Shown one piece after another: positions 1 through 5,773 of a stretch of DNA of 7,816 nucleotides. Origin of the DNA: an uncultured Syntrophobacteraceae bacterium (GTDB lineage: Bacteria; Desulfobacterota; Syntrophobacteria; Syntrophobacterales; Syntrophobacteraceae); NCBI GenBank assembly GCA_937889795.1, contig CALBZH010000186.1, forward strand, positions 1 through 7,816, given 5' to 3'. Both the position numbers and the translations under genes were made by a program. Position 1 is the first letter of the stretch. The number at the start of each line of letters is the position of its first letter. The notes under the pieces are model-generated. The model saw only the letters and a program-made list of their open reading frames with translations. It was not told where the DNA came from and did not search any database.

Positions 1-45
1 GATATCCACTCGTGACTGGAGTTCAGACGTGTGCTCTTCCGATCT
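1..45. other. Illumina TruSeq index adapter (sequencing artefact)
   Basis: Bases 12-45 match the 34-nt Illumina TruSeq read-2 adapter, from GTGACTGGAGTTCAG to its usual end GCTCTTCCGATCT. Bases 4-11 (ATCCACTC) sit where the i7 index sits and are the reverse complement of GAGTGGAT, which I recall as TruSeq index 23. Bases 1-3 (GAT) fit the end of the P7 flow-cell sequence. Genomic sequence therefore begins at base 46. Translation of this stretch gives the well-known contaminant peptides TGVQTCALPIS and MLFRS, so any protein that starts inside it has an artificial N-terminus. Confidence 0.97.
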
Positions 46-1383
46 CAGGCTGCCGACCTTGTCCCCGTCCTTCGGAAGCTCACTCTGGAGCTGAAAATCG
101 TGCCGGTCCTGTGTGGGAGTGCGCTCAAGAACAAAGGTGTTCAGCCGCTTCTCGACGCCATCGTCGATTTCCTTCCCTCTCCCGTGGATGTTCCACCCAT
201 CGAAGGCGTCCATCCGACCACCAAGGAAGTCGTCCTGCGCACCAGCAATGAAAAGGAGCCGCTTGCGGCGCTCGCCTTCAAGATTTTCATGGACCAAGGG
301 CGGAAGCTTAGCTACGTGCGAATCTATTCAGGGGCCATTCAGGCCGGTGCCGACGTGTACAACGCCACCAAAGGGACGCGCGAGAAGGTCTCACGCATCT
401 TTTTGATGCACGCGAACAAGCGCGAAAGGCTGGAGAAAAGCAGCGCAGGTGACATCGTGGCCATCATGGGGTTGAAGTCTGCCTCCACGGGCGATTCGTT
501 GTGCGACCCCGCCAATCCCGTCCTGCTTGAGCCGATTGATATTTACGAGCCGGTGATCTCCGTTGCCGTCGAGGCCAAGACCCGCGGGGATCAGGAAAAG
601 CTTCTGGATAGCCTGGTCAAGCTTTCCGAAGAGGATCCCACCTTCCGCTACCAGGAAAACCCGGATACGGGACAGATGCTTATCAGCGGCATGGGGGAGC
701 TGCACCTGGATATCGTGCTCTCCAGGCTGGAGCGGGACTACCATGTCGGGGTCGGTGCCGGGAAACCTCAGGTCGTCTACCGCGAAACGATTCGCAAGGA
801 GGTGCAGGCCCAGGGGGTGTTCGATCGAGAAATCGGAGGAAGCCGGCATTTTGCGGCCGTGGACGTCCACCTGACCCCGTCGACGCGGGGGGCCGGAAAC
901 GAGGTCTCGATCCGAGTTCGGGACCAATCCATTCCGGAAAGCTTCTTCTCGGCCATCGAGCAAGGGATTCGGGACGCCTTCAGCAGCGGTCCGATCTTGG
1001 GGTACCCTCTGGTGGACGTGGAGGCTACCGTCTTTGGCGGGACCTTCCAGGAAAACCTGTCATCGGAGCTGGCCTTCCGCGTGGCGGCGAGCATGGCCGT
1101 GAAGCAGGCCTGTGAGCAAGGCTCGCCGATGCTTCTTGAACCTTACATGGCTGTGGAAATCCTGGTACCCGATGAATTTCTGGGTGAAGTGCTGGGGGAT
1201 GTCAACCTAAGAAAAGGGCGGGTGGAGAGCATTGCCGCCAGAAAAGCCATCCAGGTGGTTCATGCCGTTGTGCCACTGTCCAGGATGTTCGGGTACTCAA
1301 CGGATTTGAGGTCTTCCACCCAGGGACGGGCGACCTTTACGATGCATTTCTCTCACTATGACACGGCTTCTGATTCAGCTTGA
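46..1383 (+). CDS. fusA: Elongation factor G, C-terminal 445 residues (5' end missing), divergent paralogue type
   Basis: EF-G is the cytoplasmic GTPase that drives ribosomal translocation; some paralogues act in ribosome recycling. The fragment begins late in the G domain, just before the G5 motif (SALK, about residues 25-28). Then come domain II, domain III (GMGELHLDI), domain IV (YRETI near residue 245) and domain V (GDVNLRKG, PLSRMFGYSTDLRS, TQGRATF). It ends at TGA 1381-1383. Full EF-G is about 690 residues, so roughly 250 N-terminal residues, including the P-loop and switch regions, are lost at the contig end. The frame runs on into the adapter, so the apparent ATG at 31 is false. In domain IV the usual GGRGQYG is replaced by GGSRHFA, and the HDVDSS stretch is replaced by FQENLSS. 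This points to an EF-G2-like paralogue rather than the str-operon copy. The next gene is convergent, so no operon partner is visible. Confidence 0.93.
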   Translation, partial: QAADLVPVLRKLTLELKIVPVLCGSALKNKGVQPLLDAIVDFLPSPVDVPPIEGVHPTTKEVVLRTSNEKEPLAALAFKIFMDQGRKLSYVRIYSGAIQAGADVYNATKGTREKVSRIFLMHANKRERLEKSSAGDIVAIMGLKSASTGDSLCDPANPVLLEPIDIYEPVISVAVEAKTRGDQEKLLDSLVKLSEEDPTFRYQENPDTGQMLISGMGELHLDIVLSRLERDYHVGVGAGKPQVVYRETIRKEVQAQGVFDREIGGSRHFAAVDVHLTPSTRGAGNEVSIRVRDQSIPESFFSAIEQGIRDAFSSGPILGYPLVDVEATVFGGTFQENLSSELAFRVAASMAVKQACEQGSPMLLEPYMAVEILVPDEFLGEVLGDVNLRKGRVESIAARKAIQVVHAVVPLSRMFGYSTDLRSSTQGRATFTMHFSHYDTASDSA

Positions 1384-1488
1384 GACCTGCCAAGGGCGGA
1401 GGCCAAAATCCAGCTTGGCTGCTGAAAACCGGATCCCGGCCTCCACCAGGATGGCACTTCGAATTTCGCTGACCTTGTCCTGAGTCAA
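1375..1488 (-). CDS. Possible 37-residue ORF downstream of gspG
   Basis: After the gspG stop the minus strand stays open in another frame. A TTG at 1488 follows a GGAGG with a 10-base spacer and begins MTQDKVSEIRS, ending at 1375 and overlapping the EF-G stop by nine bases. It reads like a plausible helical segment (SAILVEAGIRFSAAKLDFG) with a faint resemblance to the N-terminal helices of CheR-type methyltransferases. It is too short to identify. It could be a small protein, the remnant of a truncated gene, or chance in GC-rich DNA; chance is the most likely. Confidence 0.15.
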   Translation of the reverse strand: MTQDKVSEIRSAILVEAGIRFSAAKLDFGLRPWQVSS

Positions 1489-1511
1489 TGCAGGCCCGCC
1501 TCCGTCCTGCT

Positions 1512-1964
1512 CTATTCCCAGCTCACGACGTCGGCATTTTCCCCCTCGCCTCCGTCCTGGCCGTCCGCTCCCTGCGAGTAGAGATCGTAATCGCCGTGCT
1601 CCCCAGGAGCCCGATACAAATAGGGGTGCCCCCACGGGTCCGGCGGGATGTCCTTCGACAGATAAGGGCCGTCCCAAAGACCCTGCCCAGGACTCTTGCG
1701 AAGCGCGTCCAGACCTTCCTGCGCGGAGGGATAACGTCCCATATCGAGCCGAAAGGCGTCGAGCGCTGTGCCGATCATGGCAATCTGGGCTTTGGCGGCC
1801 TTCTGCTTGGACGAGCCGACTTTCTGAAACATCTTGGGTGCAACGAGCGCGGCCAAGAGGCCTAGAATGATCATGACGATGAGTAGCTCGATCAGAGTGA
1901 AGCCTCGTTCCCGGTTGCGGCGGCGCAACGGATTCGCGCACGGGTTCTCGCTAAACCAATTCAT
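1512..1964 (-). CDS. gspG: Type II secretion system major pseudopilin GspG
   Basis: GspG subunits polymerise into the periplasmic pseudopilus that pushes substrates through the outer-membrane secretin. The 150-residue product has a basic leader (RRRNRERG), a prepilin peptidase site between G21 and F22 (GFTLIELL, with the conserved Glu at mature position 5) and a hydrophobic N-terminal helix (about 22-43). It also carries the GspG C-terminal signature: RYPSAQEGLDAL, DPWGHPYLYR and the calcium-loop region GADGQDGGEGENADVVSW. Length is normal. The frame opens at ATG 2048, but I prefer ATG 1964: it has GGGAG upstream, gives a normal leader, and the likely promoter puts the transcript start near 2045, which would leave no leader for the earlier ATG. 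No other gsp gene adjoins it; it looks monocistronic, between a tRNA gene upstream and the convergent EF-G gene. Confidence 0.9.
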   Translation of the reverse strand: MNWFSENPCANPLRRRNRERGFTLIELLIVMIILGLLAALVAPKMFQKVGSSKQKAAKAQIAMIGTALDAFRLDMGRYPSAQEGLDALRKSPGQGLWDGPYLSKDIPPDPWGHPYLYRAPGEHGDYDLYSQGADGQDGGEGENADVVSWE

Positions 1965-2051
1965 TCCCTGTTCTCCCTGTTCTGGTTCCGGTTGAGCCGT
2001 CCGGGCATGCAATCCGGGCGGGTGGATCTCCATGAAGATGTGCTCCATCCT

Positions 2052-2079
2052 ATTTAACGGAGTCTCCGAGATCAGTCAA
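2052..2079 (-). promoter_or_regulatory. Putative sigma-70 promoter for gspG
   Basis: On the minus strand TTGACT (2079-2074) is followed after 16 bases by TTAAAT (2057-2052). Transcription would start near 2045, leaving about 80 bases of leader before the preferred gspG ATG at 1964. The match is by eye only. Confidence 0.4.
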
Positions 2080-2347
2080 CGCGCACCCATGCCGAGCAAA
2101 CAGGTTGTGCACCGTGAATTGTGGCAAAGAGACGTTGCTTGCGGTCAACAGCAGATGTGGAGACAGGGAGTGAGCTGAAGCTGGACCGAGATCAGGACGC
2201 TCCGTACGCGCCGCATCGCCCAGATTTGAATGAGGCACGCGGGATTCGCTCGGATGGCGTGATGCTGAGCTCCCGGGTGAAAAGGGCTGTCCCGGGAACG
2301 GAGCGGTTCGGGGATGGAATGGGTCGTTAGGACGACCGAAGGAAGGA
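2080..2347. other. Gene-free stretch between gspG promoter and tRNA
   Basis: Together with the gspG leader this makes about 380 bases without a credible gene; the short open frames on both strands lack family features. Two inverted repeats lie just downstream of the tRNA in its transcription direction. One is GGTCGT/ACGACC (2322-2327 with 2332-2337, loop of 4). The other is TCCCGGG/CCCGGGA (2271-2277 with 2291-2297, loop of 13). Neither is followed by a T-run on the minus strand, so neither is a convincing intrinsic terminator; they may help form the tRNA 3' trailer. Confidence 0.4.
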
Positions 2348-2424
2348 TGGTGGCGGTGCAGGGACTTGAACCCCGGACACTGCGGATATGAGCCGCATGC
2401 TCTGACCGACTGAGCTACACCGCC
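2348..2424 (-). tRNA. tRNA-Met (CAU anticodon), CCA encoded
   Basis: The 77 bases fold into a complete cloverleaf. The acceptor stem GGCGGTG pairs with CACCGCC, and the D-stem GCTC pairs with GAGC. The anticodon stem TGCGG pairs with CCGCA around the loop CTCATAT (anticodon CAT). There is a five-base variable loop and a T-arm CGGGG-TTCAAGT-CCCTG with one G-U pair. Discriminator A and CCA are encoded (2351-2348). G1-C72 is paired, so this is not a bacterial initiator tRNA, which has a mismatch there. Elongator Met is the most likely identity. A CAU anticodon could also mark tRNA-Ile2, the substrate of TilS, whose gene lies in this window; I cannot exclude that by eye. Confidence 0.93.
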
Positions 2425-2444
2425 AAACCCTTGCGAGTAGCGGT

Positions 2445-2473
2445 TTATTAAAGGAAAAGATCCCGGGAGTCAA
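2445..2473 (-). promoter_or_regulatory. Putative promoter of the tRNA gene
   Basis: On the minus strand TTGACT (2473-2468) is followed by the AT-rich TTTAATAA. Either TAATAA at 2450-2445 (17-base spacing) or the better TTTAAT at 2452-2447 (15-base spacing) can serve as -10. It lies about 20 bases upstream of the mature tRNA 5' end (2424), a usual distance for a tRNA promoter. Confidence 0.5.
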
Positions 2474-2477
2474 CAGG

Positions 2478-2508
2478 AAAATCCCGGTCCTTGGCCCTTG
2501 AAGGCCGG
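2478..2508 (-). terminator. Possible intrinsic terminator of the purC operon
   Basis: Read on the minus strand, CCGGCCTT (2508-2501) pairs with AAGGaCCGG (2492-2484, one bulged base) around an eight-base loop. It is followed by G and ATTTTCC. It lies about 60 bases past the stop of the radical SAM gene and just before the tRNA promoter, the expected place for an operon end. The T-run is only four bases, so this is a moderate call. Confidence 0.4.
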
Positions 2509-2569
2509 TTTGGAGGCTCGCCGGCCTGGCCCGTGGCTCCGTCCCTTGCGGGCGCTCCTCACCGTGGCT

Positions 2570-3532
2570 CTACTCGTCGCACTTCCTTCTGGACCTCGAT
2601 GAATTGATCGAAGACCATTCGAGCCGGGACATGCCCATTCGTCTGAAGACGGCCTTATCCAGCATCGCCGGTAATCCGTCGCGCTCTAGCGGAGAAAAGC
2701 CGAACGCCTCACGCCAGAGATCCTCGCCTTCCATGCAAAGGTACACGCAGCATTCGGGTGCGGCCCGTCGGATGCGATCGACCATGAACGCATACATCTC
2801 CGCCCGGATGTCCCGGAAGTAGCGCATCTTCCCATCGAGGCCGCGAATGAATTCCCCCGAGAGAATGCGACTCTTGGGGTGGCGCGATTGGAGGATTGGC
2901 TTCAGGGAGGGCATGAAGCGCAGGCATCCGAGGCTGATCCAGACAATGCGGTTCGGGTCGATCGCTTCGAAGAGTCGGTCTAGCGTTTCCCCATAACCTT
3001 GGCGCCAGTTGGGGTGCTCGATCATGGGGTCGAAATGAAAGGCGAGGCTGTAGCCCCATTCGGCACACTGGCGGGCCGCCTGGAGCCGCTCCCGAAGGGG
3101 TGCTGCTTGGGACTCTTCGCGGGCCCTCACCGTGGGGGCGTTGAGGGACCAGGCCACAAGGGTGTGGCCACGATGATCCAGATCCCTCAGATTTCCGATG
3201 AAATCGGTCTTGGTTTTGAGCTCCAGCACGCCGTTCGGCTGGCGCCCGAAGAATGGGACGAGCTGACGGCTGAGCTCGGTGATGGGGTCGAGAAGCAGGG
3301 AATCCGTGAACTCACCGGTGCCAAAGCGATAGAGTGTGGTGGGATTCTGAGCGAGCTCCTGCTCCAGTTCGCCCAGTGCATCGCCAATGTTCCCGAAGAG
3401 TCGCAGATTCGGCTGGTTCAGGTACGCTTGGAGAATGCAGTAGGTGCAATCCAGACTGCACTGGATCCCGAAGTGCAGGATTTTGTATCCGCAACAGAGG
3501 TAATGGCTGGTTCCAGGGCAGGCTTTGGTCAT
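2570..3532 (-). CDS. Spore photoproduct lyase-like radical SAM protein, catalytic part
   Basis: Radical SAM enzymes bind a 4Fe-4S cluster and cleave S-adenosylmethionine to start radical chemistry; spore photoproduct lyase uses this to repair a UV thymine dimer. This 320-residue frame contains CxxxCxxC at C25, C29 and C32, inside the SPL-family context CCGYKILHFG then CTYCILQAYLN. It also has a SAM-binding GTGE motif at 71-74, AWSLNAP (127-133) and a barrel-like middle region (AFHFDPMIEHPNW). The Bacillus enzyme has its hydrogen-donor cysteine (C141) where this protein has the GTGEFTDS stretch, so a different substrate or chemistry is likely. The family's N-terminal domain is encoded just upstream in the +1-offset frame (3708-3529), and the ATG at 3532 is probably not the native start. 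It is last in the purC operon, after a ParB-like gene. Extra cysteines (C5, C13, C14, C203, C261, C262, C266) may bind metal. Confidence 0.85.
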   Translation of the reverse strand: MTKACPGTSHYLCCGYKILHFGIQCSLDCTYCILQAYLNQPNLRLFGNIGDALGELEQELAQNPTTLYRFGTGEFTDSLLLDPITELSRQLVPFFGRQPNGVLELKTKTDFIGNLRDLDHRGHTLVAWSLNAPTVRAREESQAAPLRERLQAARQCAEWGYSLAFHFDPMIEHPNWRQGYGETLDRLFEAIDPNRIVWISLGCLRFMPSLKPILQSRHPKSRILSGEFIRGLDGKMRYFRDIRAEMYAFMVDRIRRAAPECCVYLCMEGEDLWREAFGFSPLERDGLPAMLDKAVFRRMGMSRLEWSSINSSRSRRKCDE

Positions 3533-3708
3533 TTCCCCCGGAATGAGACGACCTCGAGGATCTCCGGTGAAAAGGGCACGGATCCTTCCGGCAGGCGGTC
3601 GACAACTTCGAAGCTGGCTAGAGGAAGATTGCGACGCAGGGTCGCAACGAGCGGGCTTCCCGCGACTTCCGCTTCGACGATGACTTTGGACGGATCCCTC
3701 GGGCGCAT
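3529..3708 (-). CDS. N-terminal domain of the SPL-like gene, frame-separated (59 aa)
   Basis: ATG at 3708 lies ten bases after the stop of the ParB-like gene, with AAAAGGG upstream. It reads MRPRDPSKVIVEAEVAGSPL, continuing through ASFEVVDRLPEGS to EILEVVSFRGK and stopping at TGA 3531-3529. SPL-family proteins normally begin with just such a segment (V.VE..V..SPL....L..LP...VEVVD) before the CPGT...CCGY region, so this is the missing N-terminus of the next frame. The stop overlaps the downstream ATG as ATGA. One extra G in the five-G run (3535-3539) would fuse the parts as SFRGEMTKACPGT. So this is an indel (natural or from sequencing), a -1 slip site, or two translationally coupled subunits. 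Confidence 0.72.
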   Translation of the reverse strand: MRPRDPSKVIVEAEVAGSPLVATLRRNLPLASFEVVDRLPEGSVPFSPEILEVVSFRGK

Positions 3709-3718
3709 GGGAAACCGC

Positions 3719-4711
3719 TCAGCCCTTTTCCGGGCGTGTAGGCCTCAGCAGCGTTTGCAGGCGCGGGTCCGAGGCGAGCGAGCGAACCGCCTCATCGCAT
3801 CCGCGGAGCTCTTCAGGGGCGGAGAAGTCGATCTGCAGGCGGTACGCGTCTCCTTCAAAAGAAGGAGGAGGGCTGATGCGCATGGTCTTGGGGAGCGAGA
3901 GCGCGGCGAGGTGCTTCTGAAAGGCTTCCTCGCGGGCCCGCAGCCGTGGGTACCGCAGTCGTGTCAGCAGGTCCCGAAGGGCCTGGGTCTTTTCTCGGGG
4001 GCTCCATTTGGGGTGGGTCGAAAGGGAGGCGATTTCGGGCATCCGGAGAACTTCAAGGCGGGACCGGTCTCCTGCCTGGGCGATCTCAAAGACGCGCTCG
4101 ATGATCTCGAGTTGAATACTGGCACTGCATCGAAGTCGTGTGAGCAGCTCAACGAGCTCGCGACGAGCCGCTGGCTCGTCCAACCAGGAAGCAAGCTGCA
4201 ATGCCGCGCGCTCGCCGATTTCCCCCCTTGCGGCGGCGCAAAGGAGGTTGGCATCACCCACGCTAAGCTCGCGCCACTTGGCGAGGACTTCCGTGCGGCT
4301 GGGAATGCCAAGGGGGGTCAACAGCCGCCTTCTGTCTCTTTCGTCAGGCACAAAGTCAAGAATGCGCTCGGCCATCTGGGCCTTCTCGGCAACATTCAGA
4401 GGGGGACCGAAGGCTTTCAGGGTGAGTCGCCGCAGCCAAAGACTTTCGAACGTGCTGTCAACAGGAAAGACGAAGCACGCAGCCGCTTCAGCCCCCGATT
4501 CCCTGAGCCAGTGCAACCGCTTAAACCCGTCGACGATGGTATGGGGGCCGCTCTGTCTCCGAAGGAGCCATGGCGGACTGAGGAGCCCGCAGCAGTTCAA
4601 GGATTCATCGAGTCCATCCGCGGGAGCGAGCCGCCGGATCTCGAAAGTGCGGTCGTCCCAGTCGATCTCTTGAAGGGGGACGCGCACCATCGACTCGAGA
4701 AACGGATCCAT
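3719..4711 (-). CDS. ParB/Srx-fold nuclease-domain-like protein
   Basis: The 330-residue product resembles the ParB N-terminal fold. A stretch ending GLLSPPWLL (42-50) leads to IVDGFKRLHWL (59-69), in the place of the ParB box that binds CTP or phosphates. Next comes a helical region that fits the ParB helix-turn-helix part: LNVAEKAQMAERI (105-117), LLTPLGIPSRTEVLAKW (130-146), ARGEIGERAALQLASWL (161-177). The C-terminal part (about 230-330; FEGDAYRLQIDFSAPEEL near 285-302) is not recognised. ATG 4711 has GGAG seven bases upstream and starts 12 bases after the purC stop. The SPL-like gene starts ten bases downstream, so the two are surely co-transcribed. It is not an obvious chromosome-partition ParB: no parA adjoins it and the canonical GERR box is replaced by DGFKR. 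A DNA-binding or regulatory partner of the radical SAM enzyme is the natural inference, but unproven. Confidence 0.75.
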   Translation of the reverse strand: MDPFLESMVRVPLQEIDWDDRTFEIRRLAPADGLDESLNCCGLLSPPWLLRRQSGPHTIVDGFKRLHWLRESGAEAAACFVFPVDSTFESLWLRRLTLKAFGPPLNVAEKAQMAERILDFVPDERDRRRLLTPLGIPSRTEVLAKWRELSVGDANLLCAAARGEIGERAALQLASWLDEPAARRELVELLTRLRCSASIQLEIIERVFEIAQAGDRSRLEVLRMPEIASLSTHPKWSPREKTQALRDLLTRLRYPRLRAREEAFQKHLAALSLPKTMRISPPPSFEGDAYRLQIDFSAPEELRGCDEAVRSLASDPRLQTLLRPTRPEKG

Positions 4712-4723
4712 TGTCGAGCTCCG

Positions 4724-5623
4724 TCACGCAATGAGGGTTTGACCGGAGAGCCGCTCAAGCGCTTCGATGTAACGGGCTCGGGTGCTCGTCACGACTTCCG
4801 GCGGCAGCACCGGAGGCGGATCCGAGGTCTTCCATCCGGAATTCACGAGGTAGTCGCGCAGGTACTGCTTGTCAAAGCTCTCCGGGCTGCAGCCGACCTG
4901 GTAGCGATCCGCCGGCCAAAAGCGGCTTGAATCGGGAGTCAGAGCCTCGTCGACCAGAATGACTTTTCCATCTCGAATGCCGAATTCGAACTTGGTGTCC
5001 GCCAGGATGATTCCCTTTTCCCGGGCGTACGCTGCCGCCTTGCGGTAAATTTTCAGAGAAAGCTCCTGGACGCGGGTGGCGGTCTCTCTACCAGTGCGGA
5101 GGGCCATCTGCTCCCAGGAAATGTTTTCGTCGTGCTCGCCCTTCAGCGCTTTTGTCGATGGCGTGAAGAGCGGCTCTGGCAGTTGCTCGGCCTCCTGCAT
5201 GCCCTGAGGAAGGCGAATGCCACAGACTTCACCCGTCTTCTGGTAATCCTTCCAGCCCGTGCCCACGAGGTATCCGCGGACAATGCATTCGACAGGGAGT
5301 ACCTCAGCCTTTTTGACCCACATCGTGCGGCCGGCGAGCTGGTCCGCGTGCGGGCGGCAAACGGCCGGGAATTCGCGTACGTCGGTTCCGATCAGATGGT
5401 GATCGACCGTATCGCTCAAGAAGCGCAGCCAGAACGCGGAAAGCTGAGTGAGGATCTTTCCCTTGTCCGGAATTGGGGTGGGCATCACAACGTCGAATGC
5501 GGAGATGCGGTCGCTTGCCACAATGAGCAAGGAGTCTCCGAGATCGTAAATGTCCCGGACTTTGCCGCGTGATAAGAGCTTCAGATCCGGGAAATGGGTT
5601 TCGAATAAAGCATTGTTCGCCAT
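4724..5623 (-). CDS. purC: Phosphoribosylaminoimidazole-succinocarboxamide synthase (SAICAR synthetase)
   Basis: PurC joins CAIR and aspartate with ATP to make SAICAR in cytoplasmic purine synthesis. The 299-residue protein carries the family landmarks in order: LLSRGKVRDIYDLGD (16-30, nucleotide loop), VASDRISAFDVVMP (35-48), LPVECIVRGYLVGTGWKDY (109-127), TPSTKALKGEHDENIS (154-169), ILADTKFEFG (206-215) and VILVDEALTPDSSRFW (221-236). Length fits the roughly 295-300-residue form. The frame stays open upstream to 6118, but ATG 5623 is the start: AGGAGG sits five bases before it and homology begins there. It heads a minus-strand operon with the ParB-like and SPL-like genes. Confidence 0.97.
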   Translation of the reverse strand: MANNALFETHFPDLKLLSRGKVRDIYDLGDSLLIVASDRISAFDVVMPTPIPDKGKILTQLSAFWLRFLSDTVDHHLIGTDVREFPAVCRPHADQLAGRTMWVKKAEVLPVECIVRGYLVGTGWKDYQKTGEVCGIRLPQGMQEAEQLPEPLFTPSTKALKGEHDENISWEQMALRTGRETATRVQELSLKIYRKAAAYAREKGIILADTKFEFGIRDGKVILVDEALTPDSSRFWPADRYQVGCSPESFDKQYLRDYLVNSGWKTSDPPPVLPPEVVTSTRARYIEALERLSGQTLIA

Positions 5624-5628
5624 GATTG

Positions 5629-5634
5629 CCTCCT
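5629..5634 (-). promoter_or_regulatory. Ribosome binding site deciding the purC start
   Basis: AGGAGG on the minus strand, five bases before ATG 5623. It fixes the purC start and rules out the much longer upstream open frame. Confidence 0.85.
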
Positions 5635-5668
5635 CGAGAAGGGCGATAGCGGTCAGGCCAAATCCAGG

Positions 5669-5697
5669 TTGATTCTGGTTTTCCCATTTGCTATTTT
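5669..5697 (+). promoter_or_regulatory. Putative promoter of the membrane protein gene
   Basis: TTGATT (5669-5674), 17 bases, TATTTT (5692-5697). The transcript would start near 5704, about 70 bases before the preferred start at 5774. Start at the ATG of 5669 would then be impossible. Consensus match is only moderate. Confidence 0.35.
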
Positions 5698-5711
5698 GCC
5701 GCAGAGTTGTG

Positions 5712-5740
5712 CATATCAAGTATTTATGAACAGATGTCAA
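5712..5740 (-). promoter_or_regulatory. Putative promoter of the purC operon
   Basis: On the minus strand a perfect TTGACA (5740-5735) is followed after 17 bases by GATATG (5717-5712), a weak -10. It would give a purC leader of about 80 bases. It overlaps the leader of the divergent membrane protein gene, so the two transcription units may influence each other. Confidence 0.4.
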
Positions 5741-5773
5741 AACAAAAAGAAACGGATACGAAAGAGGTTCCCT

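Noticed and set aside
391..963. Minus-strand open frame of 190 residues inside the EF-G gene
   Set aside because: Antisense to clearly coding EF-G domains; no family features.
1389..1419. Possible bidirectional terminator between EF-G and gspG (GCCAAG/CTTGGC)
   Set aside because: The six-base stem has a 19-base loop and no T-run on either strand.
2050..2330. Short open frames on both strands in the gap between gspG and the tRNA
   Set aside because: No ribosome sites or family features; the minus-strand one overlaps the gspG promoter.
2999..4930. Long plus-strand open frame (643 residues) opposite the ParB-like and SPL-like genes
   Set aside because: It is the antisense shadow of well-supported minus-strand genes, has no recognisable motifs, and spans three unrelated genes; GC-rich codon bias commonly leaves such frames open.
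5669..5773. Earlier start for the membrane protein at ATG 5669
   Set aside because: No ribosome site, overlaps the likely promoter, and adds a Lys/Arg-rich stretch that looks like untranslated leader; GAGG before 5774 is better.
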